A stretch of DNA of 64,000 nt from CAVTHW01 sp963734625 (GCA_963734625.1 CAVTHW010000003.1:372001-436000); one strand, 5' to 3'; shown: positions 18,953 through 27,236, numbered from the stretch's first letter. Numbers and translations: made by a program. Notes: generated by a model not told the origin, from the sequence alone.

Positions 18953-20935
18953 ATGAATAGACGCTACTTTCTCATGAGTTCGATATCGGCCACCGCCGCC
19001 GCCCCCCCGTCCGTCGCCGTGTCGAGCCCGCTCGTTTCGAGCGCCGCTCCGGCAGCGGGCGGGCCGAGAGTCGCCGTCCTGCTCGTCGATACGGAAAGGG
19101 TCATGGCTTCCATCGACCAGCGGATCTACGGCCAGTTCCTCGAGCACATCAACCATTCGGTGGAAGACGGGCTGTTCGCCGAACAGATTCAAGGCTGCGG
19201 GTTCGAGGGTGAGGACTTCGCCACCTACTGGCAGTCGTTCTCGGACCGCGGCAGCGTCGAGTGCGCGGACGTCGAGTTCAAGAACGGGAAGAAGAGCGTG
19301 CGCCTCCATGTCGAGGGCGGCCGCGCCGGGATGCGGCAGGGTCGCCTCTACGTCGCCGCGGGGTACGAGTACGACGGCTCGCTCTGGGTCAGACGCGAGG
19401 AAGGCTCCCCGCAGTTGACGCTTCGTGTCGTAAGTTCAAAGGGCGACCCGATTGCGTCGGTACCGCTCGCGCTCACGGGCTCCGGCTGGCAGGAGGTCCG
19501 CTATTCCTTCTCCAGTCCCGTGCGGGACACGCAGGCCTCGGTGGAGATCGCGGCAGCGGGCAGCGGAACGCTGCTGCTCGACTTCGTCTCGATGATGCGC
19601 GCGGACGTCCGTCGCGACGGCATGCTGCGCCCCGACCTGGTGCAGGCCCTGCGAAATCTCGCTCCGCCCTTCATCCGTTGGCCCGGGGGCTCCTTCGCTT
19701 CCACATACAAGTGGAAGGACGGCATCGGCCCGCACGTCTCGCGCCGATACCACCCCAACATGATCTGGGGCGGCTACTCGGACTACTACGGCTTCGGAAC
19801 GGAGGAGTTCCTGGGGCTCTGCCGGAAGCTCAACACCGAGCCTCTGATCGTGCTGGCGGCGCCCAGCACCGGTTCCGAGCAGGTTCAGTACGCCATGGAC
19901 TGGGTCCACTACCTGAACGACCCGCCGACGACCGAATGGGGACGGCTGCGGGCGTCCAACGGGTGCCCCGAGCCCTACGGCGTCCGGTACTTCCAGATCG
20001 ACAACGAGCCCATGAATAACGGCCTGACGCCGGAGGTGTACTCCGAGATCCTCAACGTCTACGGCAGCCGGTTGCGGGCCATCGCTCCCGAGGCGCGAAT
20101 CGTGGCGTGCGGACAGAAGCGGTCCAACGACATGGTCTGGAGCCAGAAGGTCATCGACCTCGCCGGAAAGAACTTCGACGTCCTCGGAGTTCATAACTAC
20201 GAGTACGAGCCCGAGAACTTCGAGACCGGGCTGAGGCGCATCCGCGACTACCTCTCGAAGCTGCGGGACTACGTCCGCGCTTCGGCGCACCCACGGATCG
20301 AGATCGGCGTCCTGGAGTGGAACCTGTCACGCACCTACGATTGGCGGGCTGGACTCCATGCGGCCGGCAGCCTGATCCTCTACGAGGAGCTCAGCCCCGG
20401 TCTCACGATGAGCTGCCCGGCCCTGCTCATGCGAAACACGACGGACGATCCGACCTGGACGTCGTTCATCTACCACGACCACGTCTCCTGGTTCCCGGGG
20501 TCGGCCTACCCGGTCGAGAAGCTCTTTCGCGAGCACTACGCGGAACGGTACCTCGCCTCCACGAGCGGCGCCTTCCGGGACGTTCCCGACCGCGAGACCT
20601 TGTTCAAGGACATCGCGACCATGAAGCCGGAAGACTGGCGGCCCGGTACCGTGGACGCCATCGCTACCGGGAGCGCCGACGGTCGCCGGATCGTGATCAA
20701 GGCCGTCAACTATGAAGCGGAGCGGAACACCCTGCTCGTGCGACTCCAGGGCGCCCGCGTTCCCAAGACGGCTGTCGCGAGGTTGCACACGCTCAGCGCC
20801 GGGCTGAAGGATTCCGCGTCCCTCGAGCATCCGGATGCGATCACTCCGGTGAGTCGAACGCTGGATTACGCGAAGGACCTCACCGTGGACCTGGGCCCCT
20901 ACACGGTTGCCGTTGTCGAGATCCGGGCGGAATGA
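18953..20935 (+). CDS. Secreted GH51-type alpha-L-arabinofuranosidase
   Basis: A 660-residue protein with an N-terminal twin-arginine-like or Sec leader (NRRYFLMSSISATAAAP). Early residues FLEHINHSVEDGLFAE mark the GH51 N-terminus. A carbohydrate-binding (CBM4/9-like) insert spans about 85-205, and the TIM barrel follows with WPGGSFASTYKWKDGIGP. The acid/base is in QIDNEP (Glu352) and the nucleophile in GVLEWN (Glu455), both as expected for GH51. It should release arabinofuranose from arabinoxylan or arabinan outside the cell. The length agrees with family members having a C-terminal beta domain. Codons end almost always in G or C, more strictly than in neighbours, and debris of other genes lies on both sides, so transfer is possible. 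Confidence 0.92.
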   Translation: MNRRYFLMSSISATAAAPPSVAVSSPLVSSAAPAAGGPRVAVLLVDTERVMASIDQRIYGQFLEHINHSVEDGLFAEQIQGCGFEGEDFATYWQSFSDRGSVECADVEFKNGKKSVRLHVEGGRAGMRQGRLYVAAGYEYDGSLWVRREEGSPQLTLRVVSSKGDPIASVPLALTGSGWQEVRYSFSSPVRDTQASVEIAAAGSGTLLLDFVSMMRADVRRDGMLRPDLVQALRNLAPPFIRWPGGSFASTYKWKDGIGPHVSRRYHPNMIWGGYSDYYGFGTEEFLGLCRKLNTEPLIVLAAPSTGSEQVQYAMDWVHYLNDPPTTEWGRLRASNGCPEPYGVRYFQIDNEPMNNGLTPEVYSEILNVYGSRLRAIAPEARIVACGQKRSNDMVWSQKVIDLAGKNFDVLGVHNYEYEPENFETGLRRIRDYLSKLRDYVRASAHPRIEIGVLEWNLSRTYDWRAGLHAAGSLILYEELSPGLTMSCPALLMRNTTDDPTWTSFIYHDHVSWFPGSAYPVEKLFREHYAERYLASTSGAFRDVPDRETLFKDIATMKPEDWRPGTVDAIATGSADGRRIVIKAVNYEAERNTLLVRLQGARVPKTAVARLHTLSAGLKDSASLEHPDAITPVSRTLDYAKDLTVDLGPYTVAVVEIRAE

Positions 20936-21265
20936 TGCCGCGGACCCCTCAGGTCTGGACCCCGAGCGCGTCGCGGACCACATGCGTCGTCTGCCGGGCG
21001 GACAAGCTGAGTACGTCCTCACTTGCCGGTTTTTCTGATTTTTTGTGGACCTGGTTAGATGTGTGTCTTCTCGGCATGAATCCACCCCTACCCGCATTGC
21101 TGCGGGATGAGCTCCAGCTTGACACTGCTGTGGCACCGGCGGGGGCGAAATAGGTACCGATAACGCCCGTAGTCTTCCTCGATCCTGGTTCTCAGGGCCG
21201 AAACGGGGACAGGAAGCCGACGCTTGGGCTACCTGGCTTTGCCCGAGCCGCCGCCCGCTTTCCAC
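20936..21265. other. Gene-free stretch
   Basis: About 330 bp after the GH51 gene with no coding region or repeat that I can support. A GGGGACAGG motif near 21202 resembles the short repeats found at gene ends elsewhere in the window. Confidence 0.4.
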
Positions 21266-21553
21266 CAGAAAAGTTGCCTGCGATTCCTATACCCGCACGG
21301 CGCGCGTACTTGGGTCCAACCGCAACCCCGGCGAAGCGGCTGAGGATATCGATGTTGCGCGGACAGCTTGCGGCGGCTCCGCCGGAACATTCTCGGCTTT
21401 CATCAACTCCATGTAGCGGTCCCGCTGTGCCTTGCTGTCAAAGCGAACGAAAACAGACAATCCAAGATCCCCGGCAGGGTCCGGCCTCTGGCGGTATCGG
21501 ATTCCCGGCACATCCCGAAGGCCTGCGTAGACCTGGGCTGCGTTGGCGCGAGC
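21266..21553 (-). pseudogene. Truncated duplicate of the DegT aminotransferase gene
   Basis: This fragment is nearly identical to the 3' part of the gene at 29989-31311, in the same orientation. It retains VPGIRYRQRPDPAGDLGLSV and the ends STRAVRV. Two internal deletions remove about 50 bp and about 100 bp. Both fall between short direct repeats present in the intact copy (GGCGCGC and CTTGCGGCG). Homology stops abruptly at about 21553 in a GTTGGCGCG stretch. Having lost the PLP-binding half, it cannot make an enzyme. Confidence 0.85.
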
Positions 21554-21669
21554 TTAATGGCGCCGAGCGTCGTCCGGACGGTTGCACGGGGTGACGTTGA
21601 TTTCGCCTATGCTGCCGACTGACTCGCGGTATGCTGGTCGTGACATCGAACTCAGCGAGGGCGCGCAAC

Positions 21670-22518
21670 ATGAGAGAAGACGGGAACGATTCAACGGCGG
21701 TGGTGCTCGAAGATGAGGCCCGGCGTGCGATCGACGGTGATCGCGACGCTCTGGATAGACTCGTGAGAGCACTCCAAGGAGACATCTATGGCCTTGCCTT
21801 GCGCATGTTGTGCAATCGGGAAGACGCGGAGGATGCGACCCAGGAAATTCTCGTCCGGGTCGTGACGCGCCTATCGCAGTTCGATTTTCGCAGCAAGCTT
21901 AAGACGTGGGCGTACCGGGTCGCGGTGAACTACGTCCTCGACGTGAAGAAGAGCCCTGTGGAGCGCATGCACCTGAGCTTTGAGGGGTTCGCCGAGGACC
22001 TCACGCAGGTGGTGAGTCTGGGGGCGCCCGCGGAGACAGAACGTTCGCTGCTCATTGAAGAGGTCAAGATCGGCTGCACCTTTGGGATGCTCCAGTGTCT
22101 CGACCGGCCGCACCGGTTGGTGTACGTGCTTGGCGAGATTATGGAACTGCCGGGGCCTGAGGCCGCAGAGGCATTGGACATTTCTCCGGACCTGTTCCGA
22201 AAACGTCTGCAGCACGCGCGCTCCGCCATCCTGACATTTACCCGGACCTATTGTGGTCTCGCGTCAGATACTGCCGCGTGCCGGTGCAACCGGCAGTTGC
22301 CATCGGCTTTGCGTGCCGGAAAAGTTCACATCGATTCCTGCTCTTTCGCCGCTGCGCCATCGTCATTCCAGGAAACGCGGGCCATGATCAGGCAGGTGGA
22401 TGAGGCGCGATGGGCGCTCGAAGTCCATCGCACCAACCATCCCCGCGCTTCTTCGATCGATTTCGCACGGCGGTTAATCGACACGCTCGACGCCCAGCCA
22501 GATTCCCTCGCGGGATAG
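21670..22518 (+). CDS. ECF-type RNA polymerase sigma factor
   Basis: A 282-residue protein from the ATG at 21670 (an ATG at 21631 is an alternative). Region 2 is clear: DIYGLALRMLCNREDAEDAT followed by QEILVRV and the RSKLKTWAYRVAVN stretch. Region 4 is recognisable but divergent (LPGPEAAEALDISPDLFRKR). A C-terminal extension of about 90 residues includes a small Cys cluster, AACRCNRQLPSA. No anti-sigma gene is next to it. It lies 230 bp upstream of the peptide cassette in the same direction, so it may drive it; this is inference. Confidence 0.85.
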   Translation: MREDGNDSTAVVLEDEARRAIDGDRDALDRLVRALQGDIYGLALRMLCNREDAEDATQEILVRVVTRLSQFDFRSKLKTWAYRVAVNYVLDVKKSPVERMHLSFEGFAEDLTQVVSLGAPAETERSLLIEEVKIGCTFGMLQCLDRPHRLVYVLGEIMELPGPEAAEALDISPDLFRKRLQHARSAILTFTRTYCGLASDTAACRCNRQLPSALRAGKVHIDSCSFAAAPSSFQETRAMIRQVDEARWALEVHRTNHPRASSIDFARRLIDTLDAQPDSLAG

Positions 22519-22603
22519 CTGGAACCAGCTCGTTTGCGGTCGACTTCGGCCCCCGAGAGACGTAGTTTTACGCAACCCACAGCGCTGACTTGCCCCGCGG
22601 CCG

Positions 22604-22660
22604 CGAATTTCCGGCGGTTGGTGTTCACAAAGCACTGCTGGCGGTCGTCTAAAGCAAAGA
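22604..22660. repeat. Segment related to 25305-25360
   Basis: About 50 bp here and at 25305-25360 align at roughly 70% in the same orientation, sharing GTTCACAAA, TGCTG and TCGTC blocks. On the minus strand both encode a similar peptide (LDDRQQCFVNTN here, FDDWQQLFVNAH there), so they may be ends of related lost genes. The pair brackets the peptide cassette. Confidence 0.45.
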
Positions 22661-22747
22661 CGGGGCAGCCTCGGAAGTTGTGGGCTGAATCCGGTGAAGG
22701 GCACCCGCGGAGGTAGTGGCAGTGCAATGTTCTAAGGAGGTGTATTG

Positions 22748-23080
22748 ATGAAGGGTCTTCAGTCTCTCAATTCGTGGCAGTCTTCCGACGAGTTCAATGC
22801 GAAAACCAGCGCACAAAGCTACTTGACCGCTGGTCTTTCGGCAAAGCCTGGCGGTTCATACGGCTCAAGCTGCGGAAGTAAAGATGATCCCGGAAAGCCA
22901 GAGCCCAAGCCCAGCGCATGTGGGTCAAGTTGCGGTGCCGGCGATGAGCCGAAAAAGCCGGAACCCAAGCCCAGCGCGTGTGGGTCAAGTTGCGGCGCCG
23001 GTGATGAGCCGAAAAAGCCGGAACCCAAGCCCAGCGCGTGTGGGTCAAGTTGCGGCGCCGGCGACAAGCCCAAGCCATAG
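22748..23080 (+). CDS. Cys-rich repeat precursor peptide (probable RiPP, ACGX-like)
   Basis: A 110-residue peptide starting at the ATG at 22748 behind a perfect ribosome binding site (AAGGAGG). Residues 1-37 form a leader without Cys (MKGLQSLNSWQSSDEFNAK). Residues 38-110 hold three and a half copies of a 20-residue unit: C-G-S-S-C-G, A-G-D-E-P, then a Lys/Pro/Glu spacer. All seven Cys (42, 58, 62, 78, 82, 98, 102) lie in it; the first unit has Tyr where the others have the leading Cys. The next gene is a radical SAM/SPASM enzyme, so the repeats are likely the modified core. From memory this resembles the ACGX-repeat targets of a named but little-studied radical SAM system. There is no signal peptide. 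Confidence 0.85.
   Translation: MKGLQSLNSWQSSDEFNAKTSAQSYLTAGLSAKPGGSYGSSCGSKDDPGKPEPKPSACGSSCGAGDEPKKPEPKPSACGSSCGAGDEPKKPEPKPSACGSSCGAGDKPKP
22859..23077 (+). repeat. 60-bp tandem coding repeat in the precursor
   Basis: Units begin at 22859, 22919, 22979 and 23039. The second and third are almost identical in DNA, differing at a few third positions; the first is divergent and the last is cut short by the stop codon. Near identity suggests recent unit duplication. Confidence 0.9.
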
Positions 23081-23123
23081 AGGCTACTCGTAGAACCACG
23101 GAGGTTTCTACTGGCTCTACCCA

Positions 23124-23164
23124 CGCATCCTCCCCTCGGCTCAGATGGCTGGGGGGAGGATGCG
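23124..23164 (+). terminator. Hairpin between precursor and radical SAM genes
   Basis: A perfect 12-bp stem, CGCATCCTCCCC at 23124-23135 with its complement at 23153-23164, and a 17-base loop. No U-run follows, so it may be a leaky terminator or processing site that keeps precursor RNA more abundant than enzyme RNA, as is usual in peptide cassettes. Confidence 0.65.
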
Positions 23165-23199
23165 CCGCTATTCCTGGCCGCCCCTGATGTAACGCAGCT

Positions 23200-24231
23200 A
23201 TGACGAAATGCTTTGTATTTCAGTGGCACATCACGGAACACTGTGACCAACGTTGCCGGCACTGTTACGTTTTCCATGCTGCAGAGGCGCACATTCCATT
23301 GAAGGAAGTCCCCGAGGATTCGATCTCCCGGATTCTAGACAACTGCGCCGATATGTGTCAGACGGTCGGTCGCGAGCCCTACTTCTACATCACGGGCGGC
23401 GACCCTCTCCTTCACAGCAGGTTCTGGGACATTCTGGGCACGTTAAACTCCCGGGGGTTCGGATTCAGCATTTTGGGGAATCCATTTCATTTAAGCCACG
23501 CCATCTGTGAACGGCTAAAGAGCATGGGTTGTGATCGGTATCAGCTTTCCATCGACGGTTTGCGAGAAACCCACGATGCCATCCGGATGGATGGTTCGTT
23601 CGACTGTACTCTGGAGAAGATTCCCATCCTCCGCGGTGCCGGCATCCGGTGCGCCGTTATGACCACTGTTTCCAGGATGAATCTCCATGAAATTCCGGAG
23701 ATCATTGATCTGGTCGTGGAGCGGCAGGTAGACATCTTCGCGTTTGCCCGCTTTTGCCCGAACAGCTTCGATCCCGCGACACATGTGGCTCCGGATGAGT
23801 ATCGGGAACTCCTCGAGCGTTGCTGGGCCAGATTCGAGATGTACAAGGATTCCGGAACCACGTTTAACCTCAAGGACCACCTTTGGACCTTGTTTCTGCA
23901 CGAAAAAGGGTTGTTCACCATCCCGGATGATCTCGACGAAAATCGGATCTACGAGGGGTGTCATTGCGGCGATTGTCACCTGAGTATTCTGCCTGATGGC
24001 AGCGTCTACGCCTGTCGGCGGTTTGAAAGTGAAGTAGGCAACGCCTTGACCGGGAGACTCGCGGACATCTTTACTGGGCCGCAAATGGACGAATACCGAA
24101 ACTTCGGCAAGTTCGAAAAATGCGGCCGGTGCGAGTTGCTGCGTTTCTGCAGGGGCTGTCCAGCCGTAGCCTACGGATACAGCAAGAATATGTACGCGGC
24201 AGATCCGCAGTGCTGGAAAAGGATCGCGTGA
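23200..24231 (+). CDS. Radical SAM/SPASM peptide-modifying enzyme
   Basis: A 343-residue protein. The radical SAM cluster motif is C15-x3-C19-x2-C22 in EHCDQRCRHCYVF, followed by the SAM-binding YITGGDPLLH and QLSIDGLRETHD. The C-terminal SPASM region has Cys at 254, 256, 259, 272, 308, 311, 317, 320 and 338, including CGRCELLRFCRGC, enough for two auxiliary iron-sulfur clusters. Such enzymes install thioether or carbon-carbon links, or epimerise residues, in ribosomal peptides. The substrate is presumably the Cys-repeat peptide encoded 120 bp upstream. No separate RRE-domain gene is visible. The MDR gene begins 7 bp downstream, so the two should be co-translated. Confidence 0.92.
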   Translation: MTKCFVFQWHITEHCDQRCRHCYVFHAAEAHIPLKEVPEDSISRILDNCADMCQTVGREPYFYITGGDPLLHSRFWDILGTLNSRGFGFSILGNPFHLSHAICERLKSMGCDRYQLSIDGLRETHDAIRMDGSFDCTLEKIPILRGAGIRCAVMTTVSRMNLHEIPEIIDLVVERQVDIFAFARFCPNSFDPATHVAPDEYRELLERCWARFEMYKDSGTTFNLKDHLWTLFLHEKGLFTIPDDLDENRIYEGCHCGDCHLSILPDGSVYACRRFESEVGNALTGRLADIFTGPQMDEYRNFGKFEKCGRCELLRFCRGCPAVAYGYSKNMYAADPQCWKRIA

Positions 24232-24238
24232 GGCCAAC

Positions 24239-25219
24239 ATGCAGACGATGAAGGCTGTTGTGCTTGAACGTTCCTGCTCCGCCCGTGAACTCCGGTTGAG
24301 CACGGTTCCGATTCCGCCCGTAATCCCTGGGTGGGTTCTCGTCAAAGTTAAGGCGTTCGGAATCAATCGCTCAGAAATGTATATGCGGACGGTGGAGGCG
24401 GACTCTCCGCATATCAAGCTACCGAGGATTCCAGGTATCGAATGCGCGGGTGAAATCGCCGGCCCTTCCGATAGCCGCTACAAGAGAGGCCAACGTGTTG
24501 TCGCCCTGATGGGTGGAATGGGGCGGAGCTTTGATGGCAGCTATGCCGAGTACTCGCTCCTCCCTTCGTCCAATGTTTTTGCCGTGGATACCGATCTTGC
24601 CTGGGAGGACCTTGCGGCTATTCCCGAGACCTACTTCACGGCCTACGGCTCTCTATTTGACTGTCTGCAACTGGAAGCGGCGGACCATTTGCTCGTGAGG
24701 GGCGCAACAAGTGCCTTGGGGCTTGCCTCGGTCCAGCTTGCCAAGAGCATCGGCGCCACGGTTCTTGGAACCAGCCGGCAGCCCTTGCGCGTGCAACTCC
24801 TTCGCGATCTTGGCGTTGACTTCCCGCTGCTCGATGATGCCATGCTGAGCGATCAGATCAGAGCAGTCCGTCCGGAGGGAATCAACAAGATTCTAGAACT
24901 GGTGGGGCCTGCAACGCTACGGCAGTCGATGTCATGGCTCAGCTACCACGGCATAATCTGCTGCACAGGAGCCCTGGGACACCGCTTTTCGGTCGATGCG
25001 TTCGATCCAATCAAATTCATCCCCAACGGCGTCTATTTGAGCTCATTCTTCAGCAATTTTCCGACGCAAGGCCGCATCGACGAAATCTTCCACCATCTGG
25101 CTGCGCACCAGCTAAAGCCCGTGATTTCGCAGGTGCTTCACTTTGATCAGATCGGTCTGGCTCATGAACTCATGGAGAATAACGACGCAGTGGGGAAGAT
25201 TGTAGTTGCCGTCAACTGA
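24239..25219 (+). CDS. MDR-family NADPH:quinone-reductase-like oxidoreductase
   Basis: A 326-residue medium-chain dehydrogenase/reductase from the ATG at 24239. The N-terminal catalytic domain has KAFGINRSEMYMR and PRIPGIECAGEI. The Rossmann domain has RGATSALGLASVQLAKS. The zinc ligands of alcohol dehydrogenases are absent, which fits the quinone-oxidoreductase branch that uses NADPH on enones or quinones. Its position 7 bp behind the radical SAM gene, in a run otherwise devoted to peptide modification, suggests it may reduce a modified residue or recycle a cofactor. It could also be a bystander; only genome comparison would tell. Confidence 0.85.
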   Translation: MQTMKAVVLERSCSARELRLSTVPIPPVIPGWVLVKVKAFGINRSEMYMRTVEADSPHIKLPRIPGIECAGEIAGPSDSRYKRGQRVVALMGGMGRSFDGSYAEYSLLPSSNVFAVDTDLAWEDLAAIPETYFTAYGSLFDCLQLEAADHLLVRGATSALGLASVQLAKSIGATVLGTSRQPLRVQLLRDLGVDFPLLDDAMLSDQIRAVRPEGINKILELVGPATLRQSMSWLSYHGIICCTGALGHRFSVDAFDPIKFIPNGVYLSSFFSNFPTQGRIDEIFHHLAAHQLKPVISQVLHFDQIGLAHELMENNDAVGKIVVAVN

Positions 25220-25493
25220 CATCAGGAGGGATTGCCTGCCGTTACAGAACAGGTGAGTTCCGCCCGCATGCCCGGTACCCTGGGGATCAAGCGATGTCGC
25301 CGGCATTGGCCTGCTGGAGGTGGGCGTTCACAAACAGTTGCTGCCAATCGTCAAAAGAGAAGAAGAACATCCAAACACTGAAGGAAACGTGATGGGCCGG
25401 GACATCGGGTTCGACGCCGTGGACGCCGGGCCGCTCAACATCGCCCGGTGGCTTGAGACGCTCGGGTACCTCGGACGGGCAAAGGTTCAGGCA
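25220..25493. other. Gene-free stretch containing the second related segment
   Basis: About 270 bp between the MDR gene and the beta-helix gene. It includes 25305-25360, the partner of the segment at 22604. The minus strand encodes a peptide ending FDDWQQLFVNAHLQQANAGD with a stop, perhaps the tail of a lost gene. Confidence 0.4.
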
Positions 25494-26690
25494 ATGAACA
25501 GACGACAGGCAATTAAGGCTACGTTCAGCACGGCGGCGCTCGCCTCCGTGCTCCGCCCAGGAGAACTCTCTGCGCAGCAGGCCGACGCCAAGGCTGTGGC
25601 GGCGGAAGGGAACACCATTTATCTGAATCCGGCGACCGGCGCAGACACGAATTCCGGAGCCAAAGGCAGCCCTCTCCGCACGCTGGCCGAGGCGGCGCGG
25701 CGCGTGAACCAGAGCAACGCCTCTGGGCCGATGACGATCGTCCTTTCTGAGGGAATCTACGCCGTCGGTGAGACGACGTTGCTCAAACCCGAGCGCCGGT
25801 CGTTCTCCAAAACAGAGCGATTGACCATCCGCGCCGAGGTGCTGCCGGACGACCAGGATTGGCATACCGGCCGGATGCCGACCCTCATCCACACCATGCC
25901 CCTTCCCAAGACCTGGAACGGAAGGCCCGACCCTCTGGGCGGCGCGGCGGACGGCACGATGATTGAGACCAGCCACGTCACCATTCAGGGTCTGAAGGTT
26001 CTTGGCTTGCCGGTGGTCGAGACCCCGAAACCCGGGCTGATCCAGCGCCTTTACGCCATCAGCCGGCTCCGCCGGGACCTGGAAGACCTGGAGATCGCGC
26101 AGTGCGTGTTTGCCGGCGACGATTTGACCAACCCCAACCACGTGGCTATCATTGCGAACGGGAATGGAGTGAACGTGCATCACTGCATCTTCCGCGGCCT
26201 GAAGATCTCAGTGGTTTATTGGACTGGCGGCAGCAGTGGCCACGCGATGAGAAACTGCTTCTGCGACGGTGTGTACGGGAGCGGGGTGTGGACGGCGGGC
26301 ATCGCCGCCGACTTCGACTATCGAAACAACGTCATCGCCAACTGCAATTACGGCTGGACCTACCAAGGCGGGGCGTCGGCCCAGGCGGATGCCGGGGGCC
26401 GAGGAGGTCGGCAGGGCGCTCCTTCGTCAGCCACGCCGCAGGGACTCACCCATTACAAGGTTGTGGACAGCTATTTCGCCAACAACAGGAGGCTCGCCGG
26501 CTCGGGCACGGGAGCCAGGCTCGAATATCAGGACATGGATCCTTCGTTCCTCGAACTCGTCGGAACGAAGGTCACGGACCAGCCGGTCGTCTTCGAGCGT
26601 GATCAGACGAAGCGGAACTACCTGCATCCGGTCGCCGGGTCGGATGCTGCCAAAATCGGCGCCGGTCTGTTCGTGAAACCGCTCGCATGA
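25494..26690 (+). CDS. Secreted right-handed parallel beta-helix protein
   Basis: The ATG at 25494 starts a leader with basic residues (NRRQAIKATFSTAALASV), so a 58-residue upstream extension is rejected. The mature part opens IYLNPATGADTNSGAKGSP, the DUF1565-like entry of polysaccharide-lyase-type beta helices. It has several coils rich in Asn and Val (NGNGVNVHHCIFRG, MRNCFCDGVYGSGVW, FDYRNNVIANCNYGW). The fold suggests a lyase, hydrolase or binding protein for acidic polysaccharides, but I see no catalytic pattern that fixes it. A Gly/Arg/Ala-rich loop (GGASAQADAGGRGGRQGAP) interrupts the helix late in the protein. The DinB gene starts 17 bp after it. Confidence 0.8.
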   Translation: MNRRQAIKATFSTAALASVLRPGELSAQQADAKAVAAEGNTIYLNPATGADTNSGAKGSPLRTLAEAARRVNQSNASGPMTIVLSEGIYAVGETTLLKPERRSFSKTERLTIRAEVLPDDQDWHTGRMPTLIHTMPLPKTWNGRPDPLGGAADGTMIETSHVTIQGLKVLGLPVVETPKPGLIQRLYAISRLRRDLEDLEIAQCVFAGDDLTNPNHVAIIANGNGVNVHHCIFRGLKISVVYWTGGSSGHAMRNCFCDGVYGSGVWTAGIAADFDYRNNVIANCNYGWTYQGGASAQADAGGRGGRQGAPSSATPQGLTHYKVVDSYFANNRRLAGSGTGARLEYQDMDPSFLELVGTKVTDQPVVFERDQTKRNYLHPVAGSDAAKIGAGLFVKPLA

Positions 26691-26707
26691 AAAGGAAGAA
26701 AACCGAT

Positions 26708-27226
26708 ATGAAAAAGACAGCTTTGATGATTTCCGTAATGATGCTCAGCGGCTGCGCAGCCGCTTTCGCTCAGAACCCGATCTCTGCGGGTCAGAAGTTC
26801 CTTAATTCCAGCGCCAAAGACAACCTCGTGCGCTCCGCCGAGAAGATGCCGGAGGCGAATTACTCGTTCAAGCCGACGCCCGAGGTGCGCAGTTTCGGCC
26901 AGTTGATCGGGCACGTCGCCGATTCCCAGTACCTGTTCTGCTCCGCGGTGTTGGGGAAGCCCAATCCCGCGCCGGGCATCGAGAAGTCCAAGACGACGAA
27001 GGCGGACCTGGTGCAAGCACTGAAGACCGCGTTTGCCTATTGCGACCAAGCCTATGACGGATTGACCGACGCCCAGGCCGGGGCCCTGGTGAAGTTCTTC
27101 GGCGCCGAACAGGCCAAGGTGACCGTGCTGGCGTTCAATACCGCGCACAACAACGAGCACTACGGCAACATTGTGACCTACCTGCGTATAAAGGGCCTGG
27201 TGCCTCCGTCGAGCGAAAAACGTTAG
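26708..27226 (+). CDS. Exported DinB-like four-helix protein
   Basis: The ATG at 26708 opens a signal peptide (LMISVMMLSGCAAAFAQ), possibly lipoprotein-like, and a 172-residue product. The body fits the DinB/YfiT four-helix bundle: SFGQLIGHVADSQY holds the first metal-site His, and AHNNEHYGNIVTYLR holds the later ones. Cytoplasmic relatives are metal-dependent thiol S-transferases; the exported acidobacterial ones have no known substrate. It starts 17 bp after the beta-helix gene and ends 10 bp before the macrodomain gene, so the genes could share a transcript. Confidence 0.85.
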   Translation: MKKTALMISVMMLSGCAAAFAQNPISAGQKFLNSSAKDNLVRSAEKMPEANYSFKPTPEVRSFGQLIGHVADSQYLFCSAVLGKPNPAPGIEKSKTTKADLVQALKTAFAYCDQAYDGLTDAQAGALVKFFGAEQAKVTVLAFNTAHNNEHYGNIVTYLRIKGLVPPSSEKR

Positions 27227-27236
27227 CAGGCCGCTC

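Noticed and set aside
22326..22727. A minus-strand frame of 133 residues upstream of the peptide cassette
   Set aside because: It overlaps the sigma factor gene's 3' part. Only its short DD-x-QQ stretch resembles another segment, too little to call a gene.
22859..23077. Regular 60-bp repeats resembling a CRISPR array
   Set aside because: The repeats are continuous coding units with no unique spacers, in frame in a peptide gene with a good ribosome binding site, and no cas genes are present.
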